The translations under genes were made by a program, and so were the position numbers. Under the pieces are notes generated by a model. It saw only the letters and a list, made by a program, of their open reading frames with translations, was not told where the DNA came from and made no database searches. DNA of 32,634 bases from Pseudomonadota bacterium. GTDB taxonomy: Bacteria > Campylobacterota > Campylobacteria > Campylobacterales > Campylobacteraceae. Positions 7,112-14,498 of this stretch are shown piece after piece (the first letter of the stretch is position 1; every line of letters begins with the position of its first letter). Location: NCBI GenBank assembly GCA_002746565.1, contig PDPI01000013.1:1-32634 (forward strand). Reading direction: 5' to 3'.

Positions 7112-8026
7112 CTATTTATTCTCATTCATTATTTTTTTTATAGATCTCAACAATTCCACAGATGTTTCTATTTCAAACCTAGTAACGGCTACACTTTCCA
7201 CGTTACATCCGATTGGAACACCGATTTTTTTCCCATAATCATATAAAAACTTAAAATTTTCTTGGCAAAATTTTACAGATTTTCCTAAAAAATCACTAGA
7301 ATTTTTAAGATCCTCCTCAAAATCCTTTGGGATAGAAATACCAAGCCATTTCATAAATTCCAAGGTTTTAAGGGTTCCACAAGGGGTTAGAGTTAAAATG
7401 ATGGGTGCTAAAGGATGGTTTTTCTTTTTCATAAAACTTACATAATCATCTAAAAATTCCCTCCCATTATCCCTATCATAAACCGCCTGGGTTACAAAAA
7501 ACTCACAACCATTTTGCATTTTATTGAAAATTCTTTTAGGTTCATCTTTTTTGATCTTGTGTCTCTCGGCAATAGCAACTCCACCTAAAATCAAATCTTT
7601 TCTAATTTCATGCCTTAATTTATATGCCTCATCCATGCTTAGATTTACTTTTTGATCCTTTGAAGCAGTACCCACAAAAACACTAAAATTTACATCTTTA
7701 TTTGCCAAAAAATCGCAAAAATTTTCCCTTTTGTATTTGCCAACAACCCTATAAATAATCTTTGGTTTATCCACATGCAAATATTCTTTAGCATAAACTT
7801 CTGGGGCTAGACTTTGCAAAAAAGAAAAGGGTCTTTCCTTGCCACTACGGGAAATTTCATCCTGCACATCATACAGGATAACTCCATCTATGTCTAGAGC
7901 ATTTATCCTTTTTATTTGCTTTTGTGATATTTGCCCTATTCTCTCTTTTCCATAACTTAGCTTAGGAGGCGTTAAGCCATAAAGCAAAATACCACTTTGT
8001 TTGTTTTTGATCTTATCTTTTAACAC
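7112..8026 (-). CDS. Methylenetetrahydrofolate reductase-family protein
   Basis: A 304-residue cytosolic protein with the TIM-barrel pattern of MTHFR-superfamily flavoproteins. Visible blocks are an N-terminal YGLTPPKLSYG, the strand IDGVILYDVQDE, LILGGVAIAERH, NGCEFFVTQAVYD (the conserved region before the folate site) and a C-terminal LTLTPCGTLKTLEFMKWLGI. The family reduces 5,10-methylene-THF to 5-methyl-THF with FAD. The N-terminal strand differs from classic MetF, which carries an early catalytic glutamate in an FEFFPPK-like motif (here YGLTPPK), so the substrate may differ and I give no symbol. It is transcribed alone, divergently from the DUF937 gene, and repeat copy 2 follows its stop. 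Confidence 0.75.
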   Translation of the reverse strand: MLKDKIKNKQSGILLYGLTPPKLSYGKERIGQISQKQIKRINALDIDGVILYDVQDEISRSGKERPFSFLQSLAPEVYAKEYLHVDKPKIIYRVVGKYKRENFCDFLANKDVNFSVFVGTASKDQKVNLSMDEAYKLRHEIRKDLILGGVAIAERHKIKKDEPKRIFNKMQNGCEFFVTQAVYDRDNGREFLDDYVSFMKKKNHPLAPIILTLTPCGTLKTLEFMKWLGISIPKDFEEDLKNSSDFLGKSVKFCQENFKFLYDYGKKIGVPIGCNVESVAVTRFEIETSVELLRSIKKIMNENK

Positions 8027-8111
8027 TTAATTTTCTCATCGATTTTTGCCCTTATGATACCTTTTTTAAACTTATTAGAAAATTTATTTTTTGATATTTA
8101 ATAAATTATGT

Positions 8112-8117
8112 TACAAT
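8112..8117 (+). promoter_or_regulatory. Candidate -10 box for DUF937-yegP-like genes
   Basis: TACAAT lies 29 bases before the ATG at 8147 within the divergent 120-base spacer. An AT-rich tract (8080-8105) precedes it and AAAGGAG follows at the proper distance from the start. Confidence 0.4.
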
Positions 8118-8146
8118 TTACCTTGATTTATAAAAAAAGGAGATAC

Positions 8147-8680
8147 ATGAATGGTCTAATAGGAAACTTACTTAGCTCTGGTCTTGGTTCTGGCTTACTA
8201 GAGCAAATGGCAGGCAAAAGTGGTTTGGATGTGGGCAGCATAGGAAATGTGGTTTCAAAGGTAGCCCCAGCATTGATGGAAAAGGCAAATGAAAACTTTA
8301 AAGGGGATAAAGATTCTAGCAATCTTTTAGATCTAATAGATAAAACAAATCTTGACGATCTAACAAAGGATCCAGGCAAACTAGCAGATACCGAACATGG
8401 AAATGCTATCCTAGGAGAGCTTACTGGCTCAAAAGAAGAAAGTCGCGCCTTAGCATCTGATATGGGAAATTCCTTAGGAGTTGATGCTGGATCTATAACA
8501 AAGATTTTACCAATGGTAGCACCCTTAGTGGCAGGAATGCTAAACAAACAAAAAAGCGCCCTAGGTTCAGGGGGAGATACAAATATGCTCACTTCAGCAC
8601 TTTCAAGTTTCATTGATAAAGATAATGACGGCTCGGTTGCGGATGATCTAATGGGCATGGCTGGTAAATTTTTCAAATAA
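8147..8680 (+). CDS. DUF937-family protein with EF-hand-like loop
   Basis: A 177-residue protein of the DUF937 type (function unknown). Two related helical segments can be seen: GLDVGSIGNVVSKVAPALME near the N-terminus and GVDAGSITKILPMVAPLVAG in the middle, the second following HGNAILGELTGSKEES, which is the usual DUF937 pattern. Near the C-terminus DKDNDGSVADDL spaces acidic residues like a calcium-binding EF-hand loop. There is no signal peptide. I start at 8147 because AAAGGAG precedes it; an ATG at 8108 in the same frame lies within the promoter region and has no ribosome site. It is followed 9 bases later by the YegP-like gene, so they are co-transcribed. The role is unknown. Confidence 0.85.
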   Translation: MNGLIGNLLSSGLGSGLLEQMAGKSGLDVGSIGNVVSKVAPALMEKANENFKGDKDSSNLLDLIDKTNLDDLTKDPGKLADTEHGNAILGELTGSKEESRALASDMGNSLGVDAGSITKILPMVAPLVAGMLNKQKSALGSGGDTNMLTSALSSFIDKDNDGSVADDLMGMAGKFFK

Positions 8681-8689
8681 GGAGAGAAA

Positions 8690-9016
8690 ATGAAAATTGT
8701 ACTTAGAAAAAGTGATGCAAAGGAACCATTTACCTTTGTATTTTTAGATGATGAGGGAAAAACTCTTATAAAAAGTGAAAACTATACCCAAAAAGCAAGC
8801 GCTAAAAATGGTATAGAATCTGTTAGAAAAAACTGCCTTGAAGACAAAAGATATGAATTTAAAGAGGCAAAAAGTGGAAAGCTATTTTTCAATATCAAAT
8901 CAACAAATGGACAAGTTGTTGGAACAAGTGGCTTTTTTGATGATAAAGCCAAGCAGGATAAAGCAGTAGCTTACCTAAAAGCCAACGCCAAAAAAGCCAA
9001 GATTGAAGAAGCTTAA
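8690..9016 (+). CDS. YegP-like protein with tandem DUF1508 repeats
   Basis: A 108-residue protein made of two copies of the DUF1508 unit. Copy one is about residues 4-47 (FTFVFLDDEGKTL then AKNGIESVRKNC) and copy two about residues 55-97 (GKLFFNIKSTNGQVVGTSGF then KAVAYLKANA). Each has a beta hairpin followed by a helix that normally reads as a GIxSVKKN-like motif. The family (E. coli YegP) is widespread and its function is not firmly known. It follows the DUF937 gene after 9 bases with GGAGAGAAA before its ATG and is closed by a strong terminator. Confidence 0.88.
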   Translation: MKIVLRKSDAKEPFTFVFLDDEGKTLIKSENYTQKASAKNGIESVRKNCLEDKRYEFKEAKSGKLFFNIKSTNGQVVGTSGFFDDKAKQDKAVAYLKANAKKAKIEEA

Positions 9017-9021
9017 AAAAT

Positions 9022-9057
9022 AAATCTTTACATGTATTTTTATGCATGTAAAGATTT
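9022..9057 (+). terminator. Strong intrinsic terminator after the YegP-like gene
   Basis: A perfect 13-bp stem (AAATCTTTACATG at 9022-9034, CATGTAAAGATTT at 9045-9057) with a 10-base loop is followed by further T residues. It lies 6 bases past the stop and separates this pair from the ATPase gene, whose start at 9087 lies beyond it. Confidence 0.85.
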
Positions 9058-9086
9058 TTCTTACATTTCTCACAAAGGAAAATCCC

Positions 9087-11426
9087 ATGCAAAATCTCTA
9101 TGAGCAATTAAAATATTTCTATCTAGGATATAAGGAAAATTCCACCATTCCAGTTCTTTACGAAAACAAAGACTTAACAACCCATGCTTTAATCATAGGC
9201 ATGACAGGAAGCGGAAAAACAGGGCTAGGAATTGGACTAATCGAAGAGGCAACACTAGACAATATCCCCTCCATCATCATCGATCCAAAGGGAGATATGG
9301 GCAATTTATTACTAACTTTTCCAAAACTAAAGGGGAAAAATTTTGAACCTTGGGTGGATAAAAATGAAGCTAGTAATAAGGGGCTAAGTGTACAAGAATA
9401 CGCAAAAAAGATAGCCTCAACTTGGAAAAAAGGCATTGAAAATTCAAACCAAGATATAAGCCGCATACAAAGACTAAAAGATAATGGAGATTTTACCATC
9501 TATACTCCTGGCTCAAAGGCTGGGGTTGGAGTTGCCTTGCTTTCAACTTTCAAGGCTCCTCCTAGTGAGATTTTAGAAGATTATGATTTGTTAAATACCC
9601 TAATTGGCTCGATAACAACGAGCATTTTAGAACTCATTGACATACAAAGCGACCCTATTTCAGGAAAAGAACATGTATTAATTTCTTCCATATTTATGGA
9701 TGCTTTTGCCAAAAAAGAAGACATAAGTTTACAAGATCTAATTTCTAAGATCGTTACACCTCCCTTTGAAAAAGTTGGAGTTTTTTCTTTAAATAAGTTT
9801 TTTCCACAGGAAAAAAGATTAAACCTTGCCATGAAGCTAAATACCCTCATAGCAAGTCCTGCCTTTAGTTCTTGGCTCCATGGGCAAAGCTTGGATTTAG
9901 ATAACATGCTTTATACAAAAGATGGAAAAGCAAAGGTAAATATCTTTTCAATTTCCCACCTAAACGATAAAGAGCGTATGTTTTTTGTAACCATGCTTTT
10001 AAATAATTTCCTAGGTTGGATGAGGCGACAAGAGGGAAGTTCCCGCCTAAGGACCTTACTTTACATGGATGAAATTTACGGCTTTTTCCCTCCATCCCAA
10101 AATCCCCCATCCAAAAAACCCATGCTAACCTTGCTAAAACAAGCCCGTGCCTTTGGAGTTGGAGTTGTTTTATCCACCCAAAATCCTGTGGATCTAGACT
10201 ATAAAGGTCTTTCAAATATAGGAACTTGGTTTATAGGAAGACTTCAAACCAAACAGGATAAACAAAGGGTGGTTGAAGGATTGCAGGGGATTAAGGGAAG
10301 CAAATACGATAAAAAAGATTTAATGAAACTTTTATCAAACATCAAAAAACGCCATTTTTTGCTAAAAAATATCCATGAAGAAGGTTTGCTGGTATTTTCC
10401 ACAAGATGGGTTTTATCCTACCTCAAAGGCCCACTCTCAAGAAAGCAGATAAAAACCCTAATGAAGGATAAAAAACCCAAAAAAGAAGAAAAGTTGCCAA
10501 AAGAAGAAAAAACAAAATCCCAAACTAGCCAAAATGCACCTATTTTAAGTGGGGAGCTTGAGCAGGATTTTGAATATTATAGCCAAAGTAAAGAATACAT
10601 TTTAGCTCCATTTCTCACATGTAAGGCTAAGGTAAATTTTGTAAATAATTCAAAAAATATAGATGCAAAGAAAGAATTTTACCTAAGAGTGCCCTTAAAT
10701 GAAAATCAAGATCAAATCAACTGGGAAAACTTGGAAAATACCAATCCTAAAAACATAGAACAAAAAGCTAGGATAAATTCCACTTACAATAAACTACCAA
10801 ATTTTATGCTTGAGCTAACAAACACAAAAGCCCTTTTAAAGGAATTTACAAACCATCTTTATCAAAACCAAAGATTAGAGATTTTTGTAAATAAAGCCTT
10901 AAAGTTAAACTCTCGCCCAGAACAAAGCGAGGAAGCTTTTATGGTTGAAGTTAGGAACAAACTAGAGGCCTTAAAAGAAGATGCTATCAAAAAGATAGAG
11001 GAAAAATTTGAAAAAAAACAAACCACCCTTGAGAGAAAATTAGACTCAGCTGAGCATAAATTAGACAAGGAAAAAAGCGATGTGAGCTCTAAAACCACAA
11101 ACACCATCATCACCATAGGCTCGTCCATCCTAGGGGCTGTTTTTGGAAGAAGTTTGCTTTCTCGCACAAATATCGCAAAGGTTGGCTCATCGGTTAAAAG
11201 TGCTAGTGGAATCTTGAAAGAAAAAAGGGATGTTCAAAGGGCTGAGGAAAATATAGAAAATATAAATTTAGATCTAGACAAATTGCAAGAGGAATTGCAA
11301 GAGGAAATCTCAATCATAAACGAAAAATTTACCATAAAAAACTTTCCAAACGAAACTTTTCAGGTAAAACCCCGCAGGGCTGATATTTACGATGCGAAAA
11401 TATCCCTAACTTGGGTTGAGGAATAG
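9087..11426 (+). CDS. Large HerA/DUF87-type ATPase with coiled-coil tail
   Basis: A 779-residue ATPase of the HerA/FtsK superfamily. Walker A is GMTGSGKT at residues 38-45, followed by IIIDPKGDMGNLLLTFP. Walker B is LLYMDEIYGF, with D-E at about 328-329. The sensor-like run GVVLSTQNPVDLDYKG and WFIGRLQTKQDKQRV come next. Residues about 470-500 are lysine-rich. From about 610 there is a long coiled coil interrupted by a glycine-rich hydrophobic patch (IITIGSSILGAVFGRSLL) that could touch a membrane. I chose ATG 9087 because AAAGGAAA precedes it and an earlier in-frame ATG at 9042 lies inside the terminator loop. From memory the same architecture occurs in many unrelated bacteria, with unproven function; DNA or protein translocation is the usual guess. 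It appears to be a single-gene unit. Confidence 0.85.
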   Translation: MQNLYEQLKYFYLGYKENSTIPVLYENKDLTTHALIIGMTGSGKTGLGIGLIEEATLDNIPSIIIDPKGDMGNLLLTFPKLKGKNFEPWVDKNEASNKGLSVQEYAKKIASTWKKGIENSNQDISRIQRLKDNGDFTIYTPGSKAGVGVALLSTFKAPPSEILEDYDLLNTLIGSITTSILELIDIQSDPISGKEHVLISSIFMDAFAKKEDISLQDLISKIVTPPFEKVGVFSLNKFFPQEKRLNLAMKLNTLIASPAFSSWLHGQSLDLDNMLYTKDGKAKVNIFSISHLNDKERMFFVTMLLNNFLGWMRRQEGSSRLRTLLYMDEIYGFFPPSQNPPSKKPMLTLLKQARAFGVGVVLSTQNPVDLDYKGLSNIGTWFIGRLQTKQDKQRVVEGLQGIKGSKYDKKDLMKLLSNIKKRHFLLKNIHEEGLLVFSTRWVLSYLKGPLSRKQIKTLMKDKKPKKEEKLPKEEKTKSQTSQNAPILSGELEQDFEYYSQSKEYILAPFLTCKAKVNFVNNSKNIDAKKEFYLRVPLNENQDQINWENLENTNPKNIEQKARINSTYNKLPNFMLELTNTKALLKEFTNHLYQNQRLEIFVNKALKLNSRPEQSEEAFMVEVRNKLEALKEDAIKKIEEKFEKKQTTLERKLDSAEHKLDKEKSDVSSKTTNTIITIGSSILGAVFGRSLLSRTNIAKVGSSVKSASGILKEKRDVQRAEENIENINLDLDKLQEELQEEISIINEKFTIKNFPNETFQVKPRRADIYDAKISLTWVEE

Positions 11427-11445
11427 GGGGGTAACAGAGGCAGTG

Positions 11446-11525
11446 CCGAAAACAGAAAACAGATAACTGAAAACGGATGATTAGGGTGGGCATTTTTACA
11501 AAATGCCATTTATTTTTTATTGGTT
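11446..11525 (+). repeat. Heptad-hairpin intergenic repeat, copy 3
   Basis: Five 7-base units (CCGAAAA, CAGAAAA, CAGATAA, CTGAAAA, CGGATGA) occupy 11446-11480, followed by TTAGGGT and GG. The 17-base hairpin is at 11490-11506 (GCATTTT, loop TAC, AAAATGC; 7 bp) and the tail is CATTTATTTTTTATTGG. It fills the gap between the convergent 3' ends of the ATPase gene and pyk, so here it could also end transcription in either direction. Confidence 0.8.
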
Positions 11526-11538
11526 GGTGTTGTGCAAA

Positions 11539-12984
11539 TTATTCCTCAAAATCCCTATAATATTCTAGCTGATCTCGATGTAAAATCCTGATAAAGTTTG
11601 TATTTCCAGCAACTCCAGTGGGATAACCTGCGGTAACCACGTAAGTTTTTCTTAGATTTATAAGCTCACTAGATAAGCCTTTTTTAACCACGCTTGAGAG
11701 CATCTTGCTTAAAGGTTTTTTCTCAACGCTCATTACCGGATTTACTCCCCAAACTATGTTTAGGGTTCTAGCTGTTTTTTCATCGTGAGTTACGGCTAAA
11801 ATGTCAGATTTTATCCTGTATCTTGCTATTTTTTTGGCTGATTGACCTGAACTTGTGAGGATTATCATAGCTTTTACTTGCAAATCTTGTGCCAACCTTG
11901 CTGAAGATGAAGTAACAATATCCGTCTCATCTAAAAATTTAAAATCATCAAATTTATTGTAAGGATATAATTTTTCCGTTTCTTTTATGGTATTTGTCAT
12001 GGTAATAACCGCTTTTACAGGGTTTGCACCCACTGCACTTTCTTCGCTTAACATCACAGCATCGGTTCCATCTAAAACAGCATTCGCCACATCGCTTATC
12101 TCCGCCCTTGTGGCAGTTTCATTTTTAGCCATGGATAAAAGCATTTGAGTTGCTGTGATGACTGGTTTTGACGCAGCATTTGCTTTTTTTATAAGCATTT
12201 TTTGGATGCCTGGAACCTTATAGTATGGAACCTCTATGCCCAAATCTCCGCGTGCAACCATGAGCCCATCGCTTACTTTTAAGATATCATCTATATTTTC
12301 AACCGCATCAAATTTTTCAATTTTTGCAAAAAGTGAAACCTTGCCACCATTTTTTTCTATAATCTCCCTAGCCTGCAAAACATCATTTGAGGTTTGTACA
12401 AAGGAGATCGCAATAAAGTCAACCCCATTTTCTATTCCCCAAAGTAAATCTTTTTCATCTTTTTTGGTTATAACATTTATGTTGATCTTAGTATTTGGAA
12501 AATTAACACCCTTATTGGAAGATAAAATGCCTTTATTTTCAACCTTTGCAACTATATGTTTACCAACTTCGACAACCCTAGCTCGTATATTTCCATCATA
12601 AAGATAGATGTATTCATCCTCTTTTAGCAAATCAAGAACTTTTGGTTGATTGATACTAAGGGTATAAAGCCCCTTTTCTAGCTTTTTACCAACTATCTCA
12701 TCTCTGGAAAATTCCAACAAATCCCCAGATTTTAATTCAAAATCATTTTTTAGTTTCCCAACCCTAATCTTTGGACCACAAATATCTTGCAAAACCCCAA
12801 CTTTTTTACCAGTTTTCTTTTCAGCCTGGCGTATTTTTGCTAAAACCTTAGAATGATAAGCATGATCCCCATGGGAAAAATTCATCCTAAAAACATCCGC
12901 CCCCGCTCGTATCAAACCCTCAATCGTACTTAATTTATCACTAGCTGGACCAATGGTAGCTAGTATCTTTGTCTTCTTTTTCAT
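11539..12984 (-). CDS. pyk: Pyruvate kinase
   Basis: A 481-residue cytosolic kinase that converts phosphoenolpyruvate and ADP to pyruvate and ATP. The sequence shows the N-terminal KTKILATIGPASD, MNFSHGDHAYH with the substrate-site histidine region, the active-site stretch LFAKIEKFDAVENIDDI, GLMVARGDLGIEVP, and KPVITATQMLLSM. The C-terminal regulatory domain ends near RILHRDQLEYYRDFEE. Length is standard. It has its own promoter (TATAAT at 13009-13014) and AAAGGGG before the ATG. Repeat copies 3 and 4 lie on its two sides, copy 4 just upstream of its promoter. Confidence 0.97.
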   Translation of the reverse strand: MKKKTKILATIGPASDKLSTIEGLIRAGADVFRMNFSHGDHAYHSKVLAKIRQAEKKTGKKVGVLQDICGPKIRVGKLKNDFELKSGDLLEFSRDEIVGKKLEKGLYTLSINQPKVLDLLKEDEYIYLYDGNIRARVVEVGKHIVAKVENKGILSSNKGVNFPNTKININVITKKDEKDLLWGIENGVDFIAISFVQTSNDVLQAREIIEKNGGKVSLFAKIEKFDAVENIDDILKVSDGLMVARGDLGIEVPYYKVPGIQKMLIKKANAASKPVITATQMLLSMAKNETATRAEISDVANAVLDGTDAVMLSEESAVGANPVKAVITMTNTIKETEKLYPYNKFDDFKFLDETDIVTSSSARLAQDLQVKAMIILTSSGQSAKKIARYRIKSDILAVTHDEKTARTLNIVWGVNPVMSVEKKPLSKMLSSVVKKGLSSELINLRKTYVVTAGYPTGVAGNTNFIRILHRDQLEYYRDFEE

Positions 12985-13008
12985 GTTTTTACCCCTTTTT
13001 TTAAACCT

Positions 13009-13014
13009 ATTATA
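13009..13014 (-). promoter_or_regulatory. Candidate -10 box for pyk
   Basis: A perfect TATAAT on the minus strand lies 24 bases before the pyk ATG. The AT-rich tail of repeat copy 4 (13043-13058) falls in the area where the polymerase would contact upstream DNA. Confidence 0.5.
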
Positions 13015-13042
13015 CTACATTTTTCATTTTGATTGAGTTTAA

Positions 13043-13122
13043 AATATTAAAATAAATAGCATTTTGAAAAAATGCTTACCCTACTAGTTATCCGCTTTCA
13101 GTTTTCCGCTCTCCGTTTTCTG
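13043..13122 (-). repeat. Heptad-hairpin intergenic repeat, copy 4 (inverted)
   Basis: Read on the minus strand: CAGAAAA, CGGAGAG, CGGAAAA, CTGAAAG and CGGATAA (13122 down to 13088), then CTAGTAG and GGTAA. The 17-base hairpin is at 13059-13075 (GCATTTT, loop TTC, AAAATGC; 7 bp) and the tail is TATTTATTTTAATATT. It is the only copy in this orientation and lies in the divergent gap between pyk and the isochorismatase-fold gene. Confidence 0.8.
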
Positions 13123-13177
13123 TTAGCTAAGCTTTTTTTCAAGAAATTTTGACTAAAATTTTTCAAAAGGATAAAAA

Positions 13178-13720
13178 ATGATAATAACACCACAAAATTC
13201 TTTAGCAGTAGTTGTGGACATCCAAGAAAAGCTCCTCCCCCACATCCACCAAAAAGATGAAATCCTCAAAAATACCAACATTCTAGTGGAGGGATTAAAG
13301 ATATTTGATATACCATTTATCCTAAACGAACAATACCCGCAAGGTTTAGGCAACACTATAGAAGAGTTGAGATCAAAACTTGAAAATGTGCAATCCCTAG
13401 AAAAAACCTGTTTTAGTTGTTGCGCAAATGAGCAAACCAGAGAAAAGATAATAAAAAGCAAAAAAACCACAGCCATAGTCTTTGGCATTGAAACTCATAT
13501 ATGCGTTTTGCAAACCTGTCTTGATCTAATTGCAAACAATATCTCACCTGTTTTGGTAGTTGATTGTTGTGGCTCAAGAAAAAAACAAGATAAGGACCTA
13601 GCCGTACAAAGAATGGTGCAAGCTGGAGTTATACCCACAAGCTATGAGGCGCTACTTTTTGAACTATGTAAATCCAGCAAGCATCCAAATTTTAAAGAAA
13701 TTAGCAAGTTAGTAAAATAA
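13178..13720 (+). CDS. Isochorismatase-fold cysteine hydrolase
   Basis: A 180-residue member of the cysteine hydrolase superfamily that includes isochorismatase, nicotinamidase and YcaC-like enzymes. The catalytic triad pattern is visible: Asp in LAVVVDIQEKLLP (residues about 8-20), Lys in the LEKTCFSCCAN region (about 72-82), and the nucleophile Cys in GIETHICVLQTCLDL (about 104-118). A cis-peptide-type GIETH precedes it. The NEQYPQGLGNT segment is typical of the YcaC-like subgroup, whose substrates are mostly unknown, so I give no symbol. AAAAGG precedes the ATG. It ends 2 bases from the end of the convergent nitroreductase gene with no visible terminator between. Confidence 0.85.
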   Translation: MIITPQNSLAVVVDIQEKLLPHIHQKDEILKNTNILVEGLKIFDIPFILNEQYPQGLGNTIEELRSKLENVQSLEKTCFSCCANEQTREKIIKSKKTTAIVFGIETHICVLQTCLDLIANNISPVLVVDCCGSRKKQDKDLAVQRMVQAGVIPTSYEALLFELCKSSKHPNFKEISKLVK

Positions 13721-13722
13721 AT

Positions 13723-14355
13723 CTATCTTATAAACTGAACCACATTTTCCAAAGGCTCTCTTATCTGTTTTGATTGGGGGTTTATCCTGTATCCAAAAGG
13801 CAAAACTAAAGAGAGCTGATATTTTGAAGTATCAAGCCCTAAAACCTCTTCAACTTTTTGCTTCTCAAAACCCTCAATAGGACAAGAATCTATACCCCTA
13901 ACCGCAGCAGCATTCATCATATTTGCAGCTGCCAAATAGGTTTGCCTAGCAGTCCAGGAATAGGTTTTCTCATCGGTGCTTAAAGTATCTTTTAGATGAT
14001 TTGAATATAAATTTATATAAGCTTGATACCTTTCTTTAGACTCCCCAAACCTTCTTTTAACCCTTTGCTCGACCACTTTAGAGCCAACCCTAACTCCCTC
14101 TATGGCACAAAGTACTATAACTAGATGCGAACAAGAGGTAATTTGGATTTGATTCCAGCAATGGGGTCTTATCTTAGCTTTTAGATCTTCATTGGTAATA
14201 ACCAAAAATTTCCAAGGCTCCATGCCAAAAGATGAGGGAGATTTTCGTCCTGCTTCTAAAATAAAATTCATATCTTCATCACTAATCTTTTTACCCTCAT
14301 CAAATACCTTACAAGCGTGCCTAAAATCCATAGCCTCTACAAAAGTTTTTTCCAT
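13723..14355 (-). CDS. Nitroreductase-family NAD(P)H flavin oxidoreductase
   Basis: A 210-residue FMN-dependent oxidoreductase of the nitroreductase fold. FRHACKVFDEGKKI and GRKSPSSFGMEPWKFLVIT carry the FMN phosphate-binding R and the conserved SPSS...PW motif; GIDSCPIEGF and LVLPFGYR form the C-terminal FMN-binding parts. Helicobacter and Campylobacter have relatives (RdxA, FrxA) that activate metronidazole, but I cannot tell which, if either, this is. It is transcribed away from an HxlR regulator, a common pairing in which the regulator senses electrophiles or quinones and controls the reductase. Its TATAAT (14387-14392) abuts a palindromic operator candidate. Confidence 0.9.
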   Translation of the reverse strand: MEKTFVEAMDFRHACKVFDEGKKISDEDMNFILEAGRKSPSSFGMEPWKFLVITNEDLKAKIRPHCWNQIQITSCSHLVIVLCAIEGVRVGSKVVEQRVKRRFGESKERYQAYINLYSNHLKDTLSTDEKTYSWTARQTYLAAANMMNAAAVRGIDSCPIEGFEKQKVEEVLGLDTSKYQLSLVLPFGYRINPQSKQIREPLENVVQFIR

Positions 14356-14386
14356 TTTTCATCCTTTTTGTTTTTTGGTTTAGAAA

Positions 14387-14392
14387 ATTATA
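14387..14392 (-). promoter_or_regulatory. Candidate -10 box for the nitroreductase gene
   Basis: A perfect TATAAT on the minus strand, preceded by TTG, lies 31 bases before the ATG. The palindrome at 14394-14406 begins one base upstream of it, so a bound protein would block polymerase. Confidence 0.6.
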
Positions 14393-14393
14393 C

Positions 14394-14434
14394 AAGTAAT
14401 TTACTTAAAAACATCTTACTTTATTTTAAGTAAG
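14394..14434. promoter_or_regulatory. Candidate HxlR operator, two palindromes
   Basis: Four copies of the half-site TTACTT/AAGTAA form two palindromes. The first is AAGTAA-T-TTACTT at 14394-14406 and the second CTTACTT-TATTTT-AAGTAAG at 14415-14434. In addition, TTACTTAAAA (14401-14410) and TTTTAAGTAA (14424-14433) form a 10-bp inverted repeat across both. They lie in the 143-base gap between the nitroreductase and hxlR-type genes, over the nitroreductase core promoter and upstream of the regulator's own TATAAT. Confidence 0.65.
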
Positions 14435-14475
14435 TAAAGATATTTTAGTATATATATCAAATACGCATATTATGC

Positions 14476-14481
14476 TATAAT
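14476..14481 (+). promoter_or_regulatory. Candidate extended -10 box for the HxlR gene
   Basis: TGC-TATAAT, an extended -10, lies 18 bases before the ATG at 14499. AAAAGGA is the ribosome site, so the leader would be about 10 bases. Confidence 0.5.
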
Positions 14482-14498
14482 CTCCCAAAAGGATTACG

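Noticed and set aside
8128..8676. Long open frame on the minus strand opposite the DUF937 gene
   Set aside because: It is a shadow of a well-supported gene, with serine/proline-biased content and no ribosome site or family features.
9042..9086. A 15-residue extension of the HerA-like ATPase
   Set aside because: The earlier ATG lies in the loop of the strong terminator and has no ribosome site; 9087 has AAAGGAAA.
8147..11426. DUF937, YegP-like and HerA-like genes as one defence system
   Set aside because: A strong terminator separates the third gene, and neither small family has known links to defence.
4591..13122. CRISPR-like array from the short repeats
   Set aside because: The units are 7 bases, contiguous and degenerate, without spacers; no cas genes are present.
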